Of a stretch of 64,000 nucleotides of DNA, positions 20,135 through 32,272 are shown piece by piece; the stretch's first letter is position 1, and each line of letters opens with the position of its first letter. The stretch spans positions 184,319,572 through 184,383,571 of the forward strand of contig NC_081411.1 of NCBI RefSeq assembly GCF_030272615.1, read 5' to 3'. Both the position numbers and the translations under genes were made by a program. The DNA is from Cryptomeria japonica. Taxonomy: Eukaryota > Streptophyta > Pinopsida > Cupressales > Cupressaceae. The notes below the pieces were generated by a model that saw only the letters and a program-made list of their open reading frames with translations, ran no database searches and was not told where the DNA came from.

Positions 20135-23100
20135 ATGGCAACTGAGCGTGAACAGGCCAGCAAAGGGATCGATCACGACGCGTACAATGCTGCAGTAAGA
20201 CCTGGAACAAAAATCGAGAGTTACCAACTTAAGGCAGCTCTCGACAGTACTACACCTGGAGGGGAAAATACTCTTCTCCATTTAGCTGCTAGTGCAGGAA
20301 ATCTAAAGTTTGTTGAAAAGCTCCTACAGCTCAATCGTGAACTTGTAAAGGCTACCAATGCCCAAGGAAATACTGCGTTGCATTTGGCTGCTCAGGGAGG
20401 TTTCTCCAAAGTTGTGAAGGTTCTACTCCAACACCAACAAATTGGCGTGAATGTCCGAAACAAGCTTGGTGAAACGGTTCTGTTCAAAGCTTACGAGAGC
20501 GGCGATTCAGACACAGTGGAGGCACTGTTAGCCGTATGTCAGTCAAGTCTATGGCAAAAAACGGAGGACAAGAGGACCTGCTTATATGTTGCAATAAACA
20601 GAGGAGATTCCGGTTAGTCTTTTGCGTATTCGTTTCTATGTTCTATGTCGATATAGCATATTTAGTTAAGATCTAGGAATTTCTAAATTTAATCATTCTA
20701 GTTGTAAGACCAATCTAGCTAACCAATAGTCTAAATCTCATTATCAAGCTTTTCACCTATGTCCAAATTTTTCTTTCACTTGAAATGGCATGAGCACAAT
20801 TGTATAGCAAGATCCAGCAGTTCTGTTTTTCTATTGGTAAATTTGAATGAGTTTTTCAGGAATTAAGTCTTGTTGAATAAAGGAACTCAATACTGGAATG
20901 AGATTAAGATTGTGTGAGAAATAAATTTGTGAAATGAGTATCACTAATCCTTAATTCTTATTTGATGAGGTTTTAGCCTAAGATTCATATTTCCATTTCA
21001 GATTGAAAACTAATCTTATGAATGATACAAAAATCTTTCATTTAAATATTTTTTTTAAAATTATGTTGTTCATAGTATATTACTTCAGCTCAGGTTCCTT
21101 TACAGTTGATAGCATATATATTTATAATGTTTTATTTTTCAAAGCTTATGACGTTTAATGATTTTATTGTCCATTTGTTAATTTATTTTTTTTGTTAATT
21201 TAGGGGATTAGAGCTGTTTTATGTTCTTATTTTAAATAAGGTTCGCATCACTTGAGCAAAGGTAAACTGGGCGTTCGCCTTGATAATTTTTGAACGAGAT
21301 CTTATCTGATTTAAGGTAATAAATTTGGATGTCTGTTTTACAGTTCTGGCGGATCATATACTGGAGCTGTCAAATGCAAAAGATTTAATCCAAGAAAAAT
21401 ACAAACAAGGAGATACAATCTTACATATAGCTGTTGAAAGGAACGACGTGGATATAATAAGGCGTTTAATAAGGATTGAACCCCAACTTTGCTACTCTGT
21501 CAATGACAAAGAAGAAACTCCGCTATGTGTGGCAGTGAAATTGGGGCATCGGGAAGCAGTACAAGAGTTAATAGAGGGGAGGCCAGACGCCGTTGAAATA
21601 TCAGCTAGGCGTGGAATGAATGTGCTTCACTTTGCTGCCCAAGTTAGCCAAGTGCGAATTGTTGATTACTTGAATGAAAAGCTAGGTTTATTATACCTGG
21701 TCAACAAGGGAGTCGAAGAGCCTCCAAAGGAAAAGCTCCTGCAAAGTGGAGAAAACACAGATCCGGCTGGAGAAACGGATCCTTTTTCAAAGATAAGTGA
21801 AGGAGACGAATCTCTGCAAATCGCCGCAAAAAGGCCCCTGCAAAGTGGAGAAAACACGCTTCCCGCAGAAAAGAAGGATACTTTTTCAGAGATAAGTGAA
21901 GGAGACACGCCTCTTCATATTGCAGCCAGGAAGAAAAACTTCAATGTAAGTTTCTTTCTATACTAATCTTTGGTTGCTACTGAAAATTTTTCCTTGAACC
22001 AGCTATTATGTGTTGAAATATACGTTTTGGGTTTGTGTAAGATTTCTTGACCAGATCTCGTGAACTGTTGAAATAGCTAATATTAAAATGAAATTAATGA
22101 AAGTATCTCCTCTGGAGATAGGATCTGAAGCTCATTCAGGAAAAATCAGAAATCTATAAGCATAATTGTTTTAAATAGACAATCAATTTTTATGTACTTA
22201 ATTTGAGTGTGCATTTTGTAGATGGTTAAGTCGCTTCTCCGTATACGGGGTATAAACAGATTTGCCCTTAACAAGGAAGGCTTAACGGCCCTCGATATTG
22301 TGAAAGAGAACACACAGTATCACGAATCTGACAAGATAATTTCAGTGCTGGCTAGTTATCCTTCGAAGCGCAAGCCTTTCTTGTACAGCGCTCCAAAGGT
22401 GAGCGCAGAGAAACACGAGATTGCTGTAAAGATGGTGGACAAAACATATGAGGACAGGCGCAATACAGAACTAGTGGTAGCAGTTCTGTTAGCGACAATG
22501 TCATTTACGGCGGCTTTCACTGTTCCGGGCGGTTTTGTGGAGGGAGGAGAAAAGGGAGAAGGCTCACCGCTTCTGCTTGGATTAGACACCTTCAAGCTTT
22601 TTCTCATCTTTGACTGCGTGGCATTCTTTCTGTCGCTCTTCGTGGTGCTGATGTGGCAGATGAGTACACCAATCACCACAGGAGATAAAGTATTGTTCCT
22701 CTGTGTCACCAATCTATTGGTTTGCGCCACTTTTGCCTTTACAGCGTATGGCTTCATGCTTGCAGTGTACGCCATGCTTGCAGACAGAGCTCACAAGCTG
22801 GGTTGGGTCGTTCTTGGGTCGTGCTTGTTCATCTGCTCCTGTGCTAATTTCACTTTTTTCTACATGGTTGCAAAATTTTCTGTGAAGAAGGCCAGATTCA
22901 ACTACTTAAATGGTCTACTTCCTTTTCTTACTGACTGGGTGGGGGAGTGGGTGTGGAAGAAACTAGAAAGATGGGGGCTTTTGGACTATGTGCGCCGGTC
23001 CATAAGCAAGTGGCTTGCCTTTTTTTATTGGGATTGCCATGAGCATATGGCTAAGAAAGATGCTGTTGAGGAAGATACGTCTCAGGATGAGAAAGAAATG

Positions 23101-23148
23101 GCTACGAGTAACGAAGGAAAAGCATTCTCGGTGATTCATAATGTTTGA
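20135..23148 (+). CDS. Ankyrin-repeat / PGG-domain membrane protein (ACD6/ITN1-like), three exons
   Basis: Exons 20135-20612, 21344-21945 and 22222-23148 join in frame across introns with GT...AG ends (donors GTTAGT and GTAAGT; acceptors TTTTACAG and TTTTGTAG), giving 668 residues. The start is the ATG reading MATEREQ; the upstream TTG/GTG codons are not used. Ankyrin repeats cover about residues 44-275 (NTLLHLAASAG, NTALHLAAQGG, DTILHIAVERN, ETPLCVAVKLG, MNVLHFAAQ) and one near 348. The PGG domain (about 437-545) has RRNTELVVAVLLATMSFTAAFTVPGGF, and four hydrophobic segments lie at about 444-462, 484-505, 517-545 and 552-577. The architecture matches plant ACD6/ITN1-type plasma-membrane proteins involved in defence and stress signalling. 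A 33-residue direct duplication lies at 292-357. No defect is seen. The exact family member and function are not determinable here. Confidence 0.88.
21739..21930 (+). repeat. 99-bp in-frame direct duplication inside exon 2 of the ankyrin/PGG gene
   Basis: GCAAAGTGGAGAAAACAC recurs at 21741 and 21840, and the following KISEGD / EISEGD coding stretch is repeated with the same 99-base period. The encoded repeat is 33 residues, the length of one ankyrin repeat, and the second copy runs into a better ankyrin signature (DTPLHIAARK). Confidence 0.8.
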
Positions 23149-23300
23149 AAAAAGTGCTTCTTATATAAGTCTAATTTTTCTGTCAAATTCCCCACGTTAA
23201 AACTTACCGGTCAAGTATGTGTCTAGTGTTTGTTGCTCATTAATCTCAATACTGGATAAGCTGCTTATAATTATTTTTATTATTGTAATCTGTTTTGATT

Positions 23301-23306
23301 AATAAA
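23301..23306 (+). promoter_or_regulatory. Candidate polyadenylation signal of the ankyrin/PGG gene
   Basis: AATAAA about 150 bases after the stop codon in an AT-rich 3' flank, preceded by T-rich sequence. Reasonable by position; not verified. Confidence 0.35.
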
Positions 23307-23689
23307 AAAGTTATGTGTGAAGTGTTCAAAGTTTAAAATGTCTATATGATTTTGACTGTATTCAAGTATGTCTTATAATATGAATAGTTTTCATATTATT
23401 AAAAGTGTACAAAGTATCTATACTTGTGATACATATTTATTTGAGATACTCATGTTTCCAGCTGATATGATATTTGTATGTTCCAATAATACTTTATAAA
23501 TTATTAATTTTTGAATTTTATATAATTTTATATTTATAAATGTTAAATAATCATTTTTCTTTACATTAATCTTTCAACTAAACTAACTATATAATTATAA
23601 AAATGATTAAATGAATCCAAAACTAGATGACAATTGCATAGACATACTTACTTTATTAAATTATCTAAGAATTTAACAAGTCACTTTAT
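23307..23689. other. AT-rich spacer between the ankyrin/PGG gene and its pseudogene
   Basis: No ORF or RNA gene recognised. Strongly AT-rich and low in complexity. Confidence 0.5.
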
Positions 23690-24500
23690 AAAATCTAAAC
23701 AAACTTAAAATTGTAAATCCAAGCCCTCCCGGACACCCAATCCACGTCAAATCTTATATCTGATTCCACCTAAACAAAAAGTGTCAGTCCAGCTAAACAA
23801 AAGTCTCCTTACGAAATAAAGGCATTCAATGATAAGGCAACGTTACCACTCTTTTGGCAGTGTCGCAGTCGTGGCATTTATCTTGTCGATGGAATCTCTC
23901 CTGTCTTTTTTTTTCCACGTCATTTGGACGAGTTAATGTCCATTCTCCCACGTCTTTTGACGGAGGCTGCGCGTTCCTTCTGTAGACACGGCATAATACT
24001 GTAGATCGAATTATTTAATGACATTATAGTGTAGCGTATTGGATAGTGCTGAAGGCAGCAGCACAAAGATTTACCCTAATGACAAAAGAGGCCAGCAAAA
24101 GTATCGATCACGATGCGTACAATGCTGCAGTAAGTCCAGGAACAAAAATTGGTAATGCCCACCATAAAGCGGCTCTCAACAGTATTACAGCTGGAGGGCA
24201 AAATACTCTTCTCTATTTAAAAGAAAACCAAGTATATATACGTACAAAGTACTCATTTGGTTATAAGGGGACTCTGTTATTTTCTTATTTTAAATGAGGT
24301 TTGTATCGCTTGAACAAATTAAGGTAAACTAGGCATTAGTAGACATCAAGTTTCCACAATCCATGAGAATTGATCTATAGTGTTTCCGGATCACATTGTT
24401 TAAGAATTGTTAGCATCTGAGCTGAAAACATTATTGATCAAACTAGGCATTCTTTAACCTTAGACATTCTTGAACGAGATCATATCTAATTTTTTTATCT
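23690..24500 (+). pseudogene. Truncated ankyrin/PGG gene copy with its upstream region
   Basis: Upstream sequence (CACCCAATCC(a)CGTCAAATCTTA, AGCTAAACAAAAGT, GGCAGTGTCG) parallels 19560-20100. A start codon at 24079 then opens a reading frame parallel to the intact gene (SIDHDAYNAAVSPGTKIG, GGQNTLLYL). After about 40 codons the homology jumps to sequence matching the 3' part of intron 1 of the intact gene (TTCTTATTTTAAAT(g/a)AGGTT at about 24280, CTTGAACGAGATC near 24468). The ankyrin repeats, intron start and all later exons are deleted. It is a dead partial duplicate in the same orientation. Confidence 0.8.
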
Positions 24501-24769
24501 TATTTTACTTACTGTAGAATAATTGTATTTTTGTTTTTGTTTTTGTTTTTATTTACATAATAAAATGACTTTCAACATAAAACCTAAACTAGCAATTCCA
24601 TCTTGGTGTGCAATGGGTATGTTGAAGAGGTTTGGAAGGTCAACGAGGAAAGATTTTGGTCTTTTTTTTGCATACTTTTATGCAATACCTGAGGTCATTT
24701 GATAGGACCTATTAATTTCGAAGATAATTAGGCTCCATTTCTAATAGGATCATGTTTTATTTTCAATAG
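24501..24769. other. Spacer without recognised features
   Basis: AT-rich, with an imperfect TTTTTGTTTTTGTTTTTATTT run near 24530. Nothing coding is recognised. Confidence 0.4.
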
Positions 24770-25440
24770 GGAAAGAGGGGGAGAGACAGGGGCAAAGATA
24801 GGGATATAAAGAGGTAGATACGGAGGGGGGATGAACAAGAGGGAGAGGTTAACAAGATGGATATGGAGAGAGAGGGAGAAATGTATGGAGGGGAAGAGGG
24901 AGATAATAAGAGAGTAAGAGATAGAAAGATAAAGGTAGAGATAGGAAGAGATATATGGAGAGAGGTAGATAGAGGGAGAGATATAGGGGTCGAAAGAGAT
25001 GGAGAGATAAAGGGATAAAGATAGAAGGAGATATGGAAGAATAAATATGGAGAGAGATAAAGAGGAAATGTAATATAAACATAATGTTCGAGGAAGAGGG
25101 AAAGAGAGTGCGGGAGAAAGACATTTGGAAAGAGAGAGGGAGACCATTCTAGAGATAGAGAGTGAAAGAGGAAGATAGAGGTAGAGATGAAGATACGAGG
25201 GAGGGAGAGAAATGAAATGTAAGGGAGGGATAAAGATAAAGAGAGATGAGGAGATATAGAGGGAAAGATCTAAATGAAGAGATAAGGAGATATAGAGGAA
25301 GAGGGAGAGGGAGAGATAGATACATAGAGAGATATAGAGAGAGGTGGAGAGGGAGAGAGATATAGAGATAGAGATATAAACAAATAATGAGAAATTGAGA
25401 TTGACAAATTTAGAGATGGACAGAAGGAAAATTGGTTGAG
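24770..25440. repeat. Purine-rich simple-sequence tract (GAGATA/GAGGG type)
   Basis: About 670 bases made almost wholly of G and A on the plus strand with scattered T, in irregular GAGAGGGAGAGATATAGA-like units. Open frames on either strand through it are composition artefacts. Confidence 0.85.
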
Positions 25441-25633
25441 GGAGAGATGGAGATTATTGGAAACAAGTACTCTTGGAGAGCGTAGTACAACGAAAAATTG
25501 TATGTTGTGTTCAAGAAGAAAGATTTGGTCCTATATGAAGAGAAAGCATAATTAATTCAGATTAAGAAAATATGAAAAAGAAGTAATAGACAAGTTCGAT
25601 ACCATAGTAAGGATCCTTCTTTGGTTGATAGGT

Positions 25634-25805
25634 AGTGTAATTAAAAGTTTAGAGTGAGAGAGAAAGAGAGAGAAACTAACTTTTGATTACTCATTTCATA
25701 CCAATAATTTTAACTTAAAACCTAAATTAAAAGTTTAGAGTGAGAGAGTAAGAGGGAGAGAGAGAAGCTAACTTATTATTGCACTCATTTCATACCAATA
25801 ATGTA
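25634..25805. repeat. About 95-bp direct duplication
   Basis: TTAAAAGTTTAGAGTGAGAGAG...CATTTCATACCAATAAT occurs at about 25639-25713 and again at 25729-25802, with small differences in the GA-rich middle. Confidence 0.75.
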
Positions 25806-26147
25806 AGGATATCATGTGCCCTTGGGAAGTTATGGTTAGGGTAGCATGATATTGATTAGTGTGTCCATATCTATCTCTCTCCACTATCTATATCTCTTTA
25901 CCTCTCCATGTATCTTTCTCTCTTCCCCCTCTATTCTTCCCACTATATCTATCTCTCTATCCCTCCCCCCTCTCCCTCCAAACCCCCTCTCCCTCTCTCC
26001 CTCTCTCCCTAGCACTGCCTCTTTTATCTCTCCACTTCTCTATCCTCTCTCTATTTCTATCCCCATCTCAATCTATTTATATATATCTTAACCCCTCTCT
26101 ATATCTATCTCCAAATATTTTTCTCTCTAACAGACATTCACTATATG

Positions 26148-26186
<39 letters not shown>

Positions 26187-26630
26187 CCCTTTCTTTATAT
26201 ATCACTCCCTCTATCTTTATCTTTCTACCTCTCTATCTCCCTCTCTCTCATTGTACCCCTCTTTCTATCTCTATTTTCCCCTCTTCCTCTTTCTCTCTCC
26301 GTCCAGCTCTCCCTCTCTCTCACCCCTCTATGTTTTCCAATTTATATCTATAACACTTCTCCTTTCTACCCCTATCTCTCCCTCTATCCTCATCACTCCC
26401 TCTTTTTATACCTCTATGCTTCTCTCTCTAACTCATACACACACACACGCTCCTTTTTTCTCCCTCCCTATCTCTATCCCTCTCTTTTTGCCTTCTCTAT
26501 ACCTTTCTCTATATTACTATTTTTTGTCACCTTCTTTCTCTCACTCTCACCCTACTATCTCTATCTCCATATATCTCTTTACTCTGCTTTGTCTATATAT
26601 CATTATCTTCACCTCTGTATTTAATTCACT

Positions 26631-26633
<3 letters not shown>

Positions 26634-26705
<72 letters not shown>
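26634..26705. repeat. (CT)n microsatellite, 72 bp
   Basis: Uninterrupted CT dinucleotides. Confidence 0.95.
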
Positions 26706-26708
<3 letters not shown>

Positions 26709-26955
26709 TTGTCCATCTCTTTGTCTCCACCTCTCTCTATCTCCCTTTTTTCTCCTTGTATATCTCTACCTTTCTCTAGATCTCTTTCAAATATATATCT
26801 ATCTCTCCCTCTATCTCCCCTATTTCTCTCACCCTCTCTCCATCTCCATTTGTCTATATCTAGTTATCTTTATTTTTTCTATCTCTTTAGCTATCTCCCT
26901 TTCCCTTTTTCTCTATATCTCCTTCTATCTCTATCTTTTTAAAACTCCATGTTTA

Positions 26956-26957
<2 letters not shown>

Positions 26958-27026
<69 letters not shown>
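26958..27026. repeat. (TA)n microsatellite, about 69 bp
   Basis: Uninterrupted TA dinucleotides. The equivalent tract in the second duplicate (44513-44534) is only 22 bp. Confidence 0.95.
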
Positions 27027-27027
<1 letters not shown>

Positions 27028-27246
27028 CTCTCCCTTTCTCTATAGATATCTCTATCTCTTCCTCTCTTTTTGTACCTCTCTATCCCCCTATCTTTCTATC
27101 TTTATCTCTCCATCTATTTTCCCTCTTTCTCTCTTGCTCTATCTTCATCTCTACCTCTATTTTTCTCTCTCCCCCTCTCTTTCTAAACATGTCTAGACCT
27201 CTATCCATACATCCTCTCTCTCTTTCTTTCCCTCTCTCTCTCTTGA

Positions 27247-27252
<6 letters not shown>

Positions 27253-27316
<64 letters not shown>
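27253..27316. repeat. (CT)n microsatellite, 64 bp
   Basis: Uninterrupted CT dinucleotides. In the second duplicate it is 38 bp (44762-44799) followed directly by a new 22-bp (TA)n. Confidence 0.95.
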
Positions 27317-27318
<2 letters not shown>

Positions 27319-27870
27319 TTATATATCTCTTTTACTCTTTATATGTATCTCTCCATATTTTTTCCATAATCTATCCTTCTATATGTATCAAGTTAAATCT
27401 CGCTATCTCTCTCTACCAATATTTGTCTTTCTCTATATCACTTCCTATCTCTATCTTTATCTTTCTATCTCCCCCCCTCTCTAGCTATTTTTCTTTTCCA
27501 TCTCTATCAATTCCTCTCTTCTATCTCTCTATTTATCTCTTCATATCTCTACCTTGCTCTCAATCTTCCTCTTTTCTTTCTTGATCTTCATCTTTACTTC
27601 TATCTCCATCTATATCTTCTTTTATAACTCTATCTATTTGCTCCCTCTCTCTCATTGTTTCCCCCTCCATCTCTCTATCCTCTAGGATGAAACTTTATTA
27701 GAATATAATATTTATGATTATACATTGTATTTTATTCTATTAATAATGATGTCGCTTGTGTAAACTATATATATGTTAAGGACAACTCATTACTTAGTGT
27801 TTTATTACATGATGACATCTCTTAGTGAGAATAGCTTTGTTTGAAACAATGCTACTTCGAACATTGTCTC

Positions 27871-28901
27871 AAAGAAGGGCAAAATGTAAACACTTAAAAC
27901 TGTCCCATTAGTAATATCACTAATAATTCTTCTATATTAATTAAATAATATTTAATTATTTCAATTTTAATCTAATTTCATTCTTCTAAGTCAATAATAT
28001 CATTTTCCATCATAAGATATAATTATTCAATTTCTTTCTTAATCATCTAATCATTTAATCATTCTTCTTCAAAAATTAATTAAATAATTTTATTATTTAA
28101 TTAATTATGATTATTTACCTTAGTTAAATAATTTTATTATTTAATTAAGTTCAATTTCTATTTTCCCATAATTAAATAATTTATTTAAATTATTTAATTA
28201 CGTAATTATGTCCCCCAAATGATTTTATTTTTATAAATTTATTTAACTTAATTTCCCACCATTTTGAATAATTCAAATCTCCCCAAATTCAAATTTCTTC
28301 CAATTAATTTGATTTATTGTAAATTTATGTGTCGTTTAACATTTTCAAAAACCAAAATGCAAATTAAATTACATTTCATGGTAATTTCCTACAACACATG
28401 CCAAAAATCTATCTGCCACTAACATCTAGTCAACTCTCAATCAACCTTTTTTGACTAATCGGGTAACTATCAATCACCTTGTTTTTACTGATAAACCAAT
28501 TTAGTTAACAACTTAATCAATTTAGTCATCTAGTTAATCAATCCAGTTAACTAACCAATAAAATTTACTGACTAATCAATCAATTATGTTCAACTCCCAA
28601 TCAAACTAGTTATCTCTTCAATCAAGACAATTGATCTATCAATCCAACTTAGTCAGCATGAACAATTCTCTTCCACCAACATGTCACATAAAATATCAAC
28701 AATTGATAGATTCAGTTCTCAATCACATCTCAACCATCCAATCAGACTCTCTAGAATATATAAATTGAACATCATTTTCCCTTTTTCAAGAATCACTATC
28801 TTCAAATTCTTGTGTCATCATATTGTTGGTCTTTCACAACACAAATCTGAGAGCAATCATACCAACATATCACAAGAAGCAGGAGAGAAATGGAAGTGAC
28901 A
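27871..28901 (+). mobile_element. Polypurine tract plus 1017-bp LTR of another family (copy 1)
   Basis: AAAGAAGGGCAAAA (27871-27884) abuts TGTAAACACTTAAAACTGTCC (27885). The LTR-like stretch ends ...GGAAGTGACA at 28901. It has AT blocks like the element-1 LTR, a TATATAAAT (about 28757) and a 1017-base length identical to the copy in the second duplicate (46831-47847). The polypurine tract shows it is a 3' LTR whose element body is gone. The 3' boundary is inferred from the terminal CA and is less certain than the 5' one. Confidence 0.65.
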
Positions 28902-30429
28902 TGGATAGATTCAACACGAGGTTTTTGATGCATTGATTTATTTATTTTGTTGAATTCTTATAGCATACTTTCATTGATGTTATAGATTTGATTAATTAAA
29001 TTGGTCTTGGTGGTTTCTCGTTAATCTAATTATAATAATGGTGAATTTACATGTACATAATAAGTTATAATTAATATTACATAAATATAATTAAAATAAT
29101 AAATCTTAAACTAATAATTAATAATTAAGTTTAAGATTAATTTTATTATTATAATTATAATTATAATTTCATGAATTTTTAGTTATATTAAGATTATGTT
29201 TTTAAGAAAAATATATATTTTCACTATATTATTTATATTATAATATAACTATTACTATTTTTTTATTGAAGTGAGAGTCATAGTTAATATTACATAAACA
29301 TAATTAAAAAAATAGAATTTTAAAATAATAATAATTATGAATTACAACAAATAATTTTATTACAATACTATGAAGAAGTATTAGCCGCGTAGAACTTCTC
29401 ACTTATATTTTGAAAAATAAAACATTATTGAAAACTATATATTTATTTTCAAAAATAACTTTATTTGTAATATTATAAATAAAAAATAGAAAACTATTTA
29501 AAATAAATAGTTATTTTTAAAATATAAAATATTTAAAAAACCTAAAGATTTTATAAATTTTTAAACCAATAATATTTTTTACATTATAAACTCAAAAATA
29601 TAAATCTCAAAATTTCAAAAATATAAATCTCAAATTTATAATAAAAATAATAATAATCTGTTCTGATATGTGTAAAACACTCCCTAATAAATAAATAAAT
29701 AAGATGCTCCAAGAAAGATCCTTCCATTTCATGTCAAATATTTTACACTGAAGGGGTATCTTATATTTTACATTATAAGTTCAAAGATACGTCGAAGGCT
29801 TATCTTATATGAGATGCACCTCCTATATTTCAAAATCAATGGCAAAAATGGATTAAAAAAGGATGTAGGATGATGCAATACATCCTGATCGTTCATCATT
29901 TTCGATTTACTTTTCAGTTGAAGTAATAGAAATACATCTCCTTTTTAATCCTCTTCAATTTTTACCTCTTCTTGCTTCAATCCTACAAGGAAAAACACAC
30001 ATTCCATTTTAATCCCTCTCCTCACGAATGGAAATTTTCCACAAGCAAAACAGAGAATCGTTTTTCAATCAAGAATTAAAAAATACCAGGAAGGTCGGCC
30101 TTGAGAACGTGTGCATCAGGGTTTCCTTCTAATTGATCTGTGTATTTGCTACAGCCGTTGCATCCCTTGCAAAATCTGTGGAGGAACTTGCTACATCCCT
30201 GAAAATTGAGGAATCGAAAACCTGAAAATGATCCCACACTTCCACTAAAAATGGATCGTACACAACAAAGGACCTCCTACCCCAAAGACTTGGAATAAGA
30301 GACATTTGTTAGCGCTTCACAATAAAAGCTTTGCAAATCAAAATTTGTGCTTAAAATATTCTAATGCTAGGGCAATTCCAGATTGCTCATATATATAATG
30401 CTAATAGGTTGCAATCATAGGAAGGCTGT
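28902..30429. other. AT-rich gene-free stretch (copy 1)
   Basis: Very AT-rich, with many ATAATAATTAT-type runs to about 29700, then unique-looking sequence. No coding content is recognised before the PPR relic. Confidence 0.55.
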
Positions 30430-30830
30430 GGCAAAGGTCGAGTAGTTCCAGATGTTCCCGAAGCCACTAAAGTCTTCTAGCGGTTATGGCAACCGCATTG
30501 TCTCATGGAATGCAATGATTGTAGGATACACACAAAACGACATGTTGAAAAGGCCTTCAAAAATTTAAGCAAATGCAATTGGCAGACCTTGTAAACCCAG
30601 TCTCGCTAACTTTTTCCAGTATCCTTCCACGTTGTGCAAAAATGGGTGCTTTAGAACTAGGAATGGATATCCATAAAACCATAAACCAATGTGGACTCTC
30701 ATCGGATGTCATCCTTGCAAATGCCATGGTAGAAATGTACGCAAAATGTGGAAGCCTAGAAAAGGTGCTAGAATTGTTTGACAAAATGTCTCAAAATGAA
30801 GTAGTCTCATGGAATGCGATGATTTCATGA
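30430..30830 (+). pseudogene. PPR (PLS-type) protein fragment, copy 1
   Basis: The open stretch 30573-30830 encodes typical plant PPR phrases: FSSILPRCAKMGALELGMDIHK, then ILANAMVEMYAKCGSLEKVLELFDKM and EVVSWNAMIS before a stop. An upstream IVSWNAMIVGYTQN (about 30505) is in another frame, showing a frameshift. PPR proteins bind organellar RNA; intact ones have ten or more repeats, while only about three are left here. No start, targeting peptide or E/DYW domain is present. Confidence 0.75.
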
Positions 30831-30835
30831 TGTGC

Positions 30836-32272
30836 ACAAAGTTAATTCTTTGGAAATGCCTTGGAATCTTGTAAACAATTGACAGGTGTAAAGCCATCTT
30901 CAATTTCAGGACCAGATTCTCTAGAAATGTCTTCTGCCATTTCCAATTTCCATTTCCTCCATGTCGGCTTGCAAGATCAAAGACAATTTGCCTCTCTCCA
31001 CAATGACTTCTTTTTAACTGTACAAGAAACAAGTCCCTGACTCCTCCACACCAATAATGATGCAGAAGACCTATCTAATGTCGATCTCGAAACACCTCGT
31101 CGTGTCCTTCATATTAAGATCTAATTTTCATTTATTATAAACAGATTGAAGCAACCATTGTAGGAAGATTGGTTTGGGTTTGGCCCATCTTTTGAAACAA
31201 TGCCATCCAAAAATACACTGAAAATAGATAGTTCAGGTTAGAAGATTCTGTTATAGATAGTCCTAGCCTAAAAGAACTCTGCAATAGATGGGTGCCAAAC
31301 AAAAGAAATTCCAATCAAACTTTCAGATAAATTATTGTGCCATAATGAAGTAGTCAAATGCCACTGTTTTAGAGAGAATTGAATGGATATTTGCGGTTAG
31401 AACATTTCAAAAACAATAATAATTTACACAAAAGTGTAAGATGGGGTGTGAAAATTTTGTTTTCCATTCCAACACAATTCCATTGAAAAACAGAGAACTT
31501 GGAAACTTTATTTCAACTCAATTAAAATCTACATGTATATCATCTTAAGAGAGAGAAGGCTTCCAAAAAATGTATAAACTAGTAAGCAAAATCAACTTGC
31601 TTTACAATCATGTTTTAATGCTACAACAGTAATCTTAGAAGGATATTCATAGAGTAGTTCAAAAAGACAAATTTGGCGTAATTGCGAGCATATGCACTTA
31701 AAATTAGATCCTGCAGAGCAGTTTGTTTAAAAAATTTGACTGAACTGATGCTAAACACCATTTAATTTCATGAACTGAGAGGTATTAGTGTATCTAAATG
31801 CTTTGTCATTGTGAAATTAGGGAATGAACTTGCTTGACACATATGTGCTATTTCTAGAATATCTCCTTCTGATACGTGTCTACCTATTAATAAATAGATT
31901 CACCTGCCCCCGATTCCTCCCTACTATCTTTTGCTGAAAGCATTCTTTATTTGAAATGGATCGACTGATTTTTCAAATCAAGGGTCCATATTTCATTGAG
32001 GGACGTGCAAGACTATTGCAACGTCCACAACCATCCGATCATTTATCTTGGAATTTTGTATTTTGTCGTTCATGATTTTTTCCCTACCATTTGTTCGCCT
32101 GTTGACTATCACTATTTTTCCCTTCTCTTCTAGTATATTTGTACGATGGGTAGTCTTCGTTGTAGCTTAGGTAAATGCATATGAGATTGGGAGATTATTT
32201 AAGCAAAAGGAGACCACTTTAAACTCACAGCCTCTATTTTAAAAGTTAAGTTTAACCAAACAAAACAACAAA
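30836..32272. other. Gene-free stretch (copy 1)
   Basis: No coding or RNA gene recognised between the PPR relic and the MITE arm. It is faithfully repeated at about 49780-51217. Confidence 0.5.

Larger units (their letters stand above)
25862..27690. repeat. Pyrimidine-rich simple-sequence tract with (CT)n and (TA)n arrays
   Basis: About 1.8 kb of TCTCTATCTC-type sequence on the plus strand. Pure (CT)n runs lie at 26149-26183, 26634-26705 and 27253-27316, and a (TA)n run at 26958-27026. Long Ser/Leu/Tyr-rich open frames through it are artefacts of composition. It is the strand-mirror of the purine-rich tract at 24770-25440. Confidence 0.9.

Noticed and set aside
22356-22775. 139-codon minus-strand frame over exon 3 of the ankyrin/PGG gene
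   Set aside because: Antisense shadow of the PGG-domain exon.
25846-27584. Several long plus-strand open frames rich in Ser, Leu and Tyr
   Set aside because: They run through (CT)n and (TA)n simple sequence. Openness in several frames at once is a composition effect, not coding.
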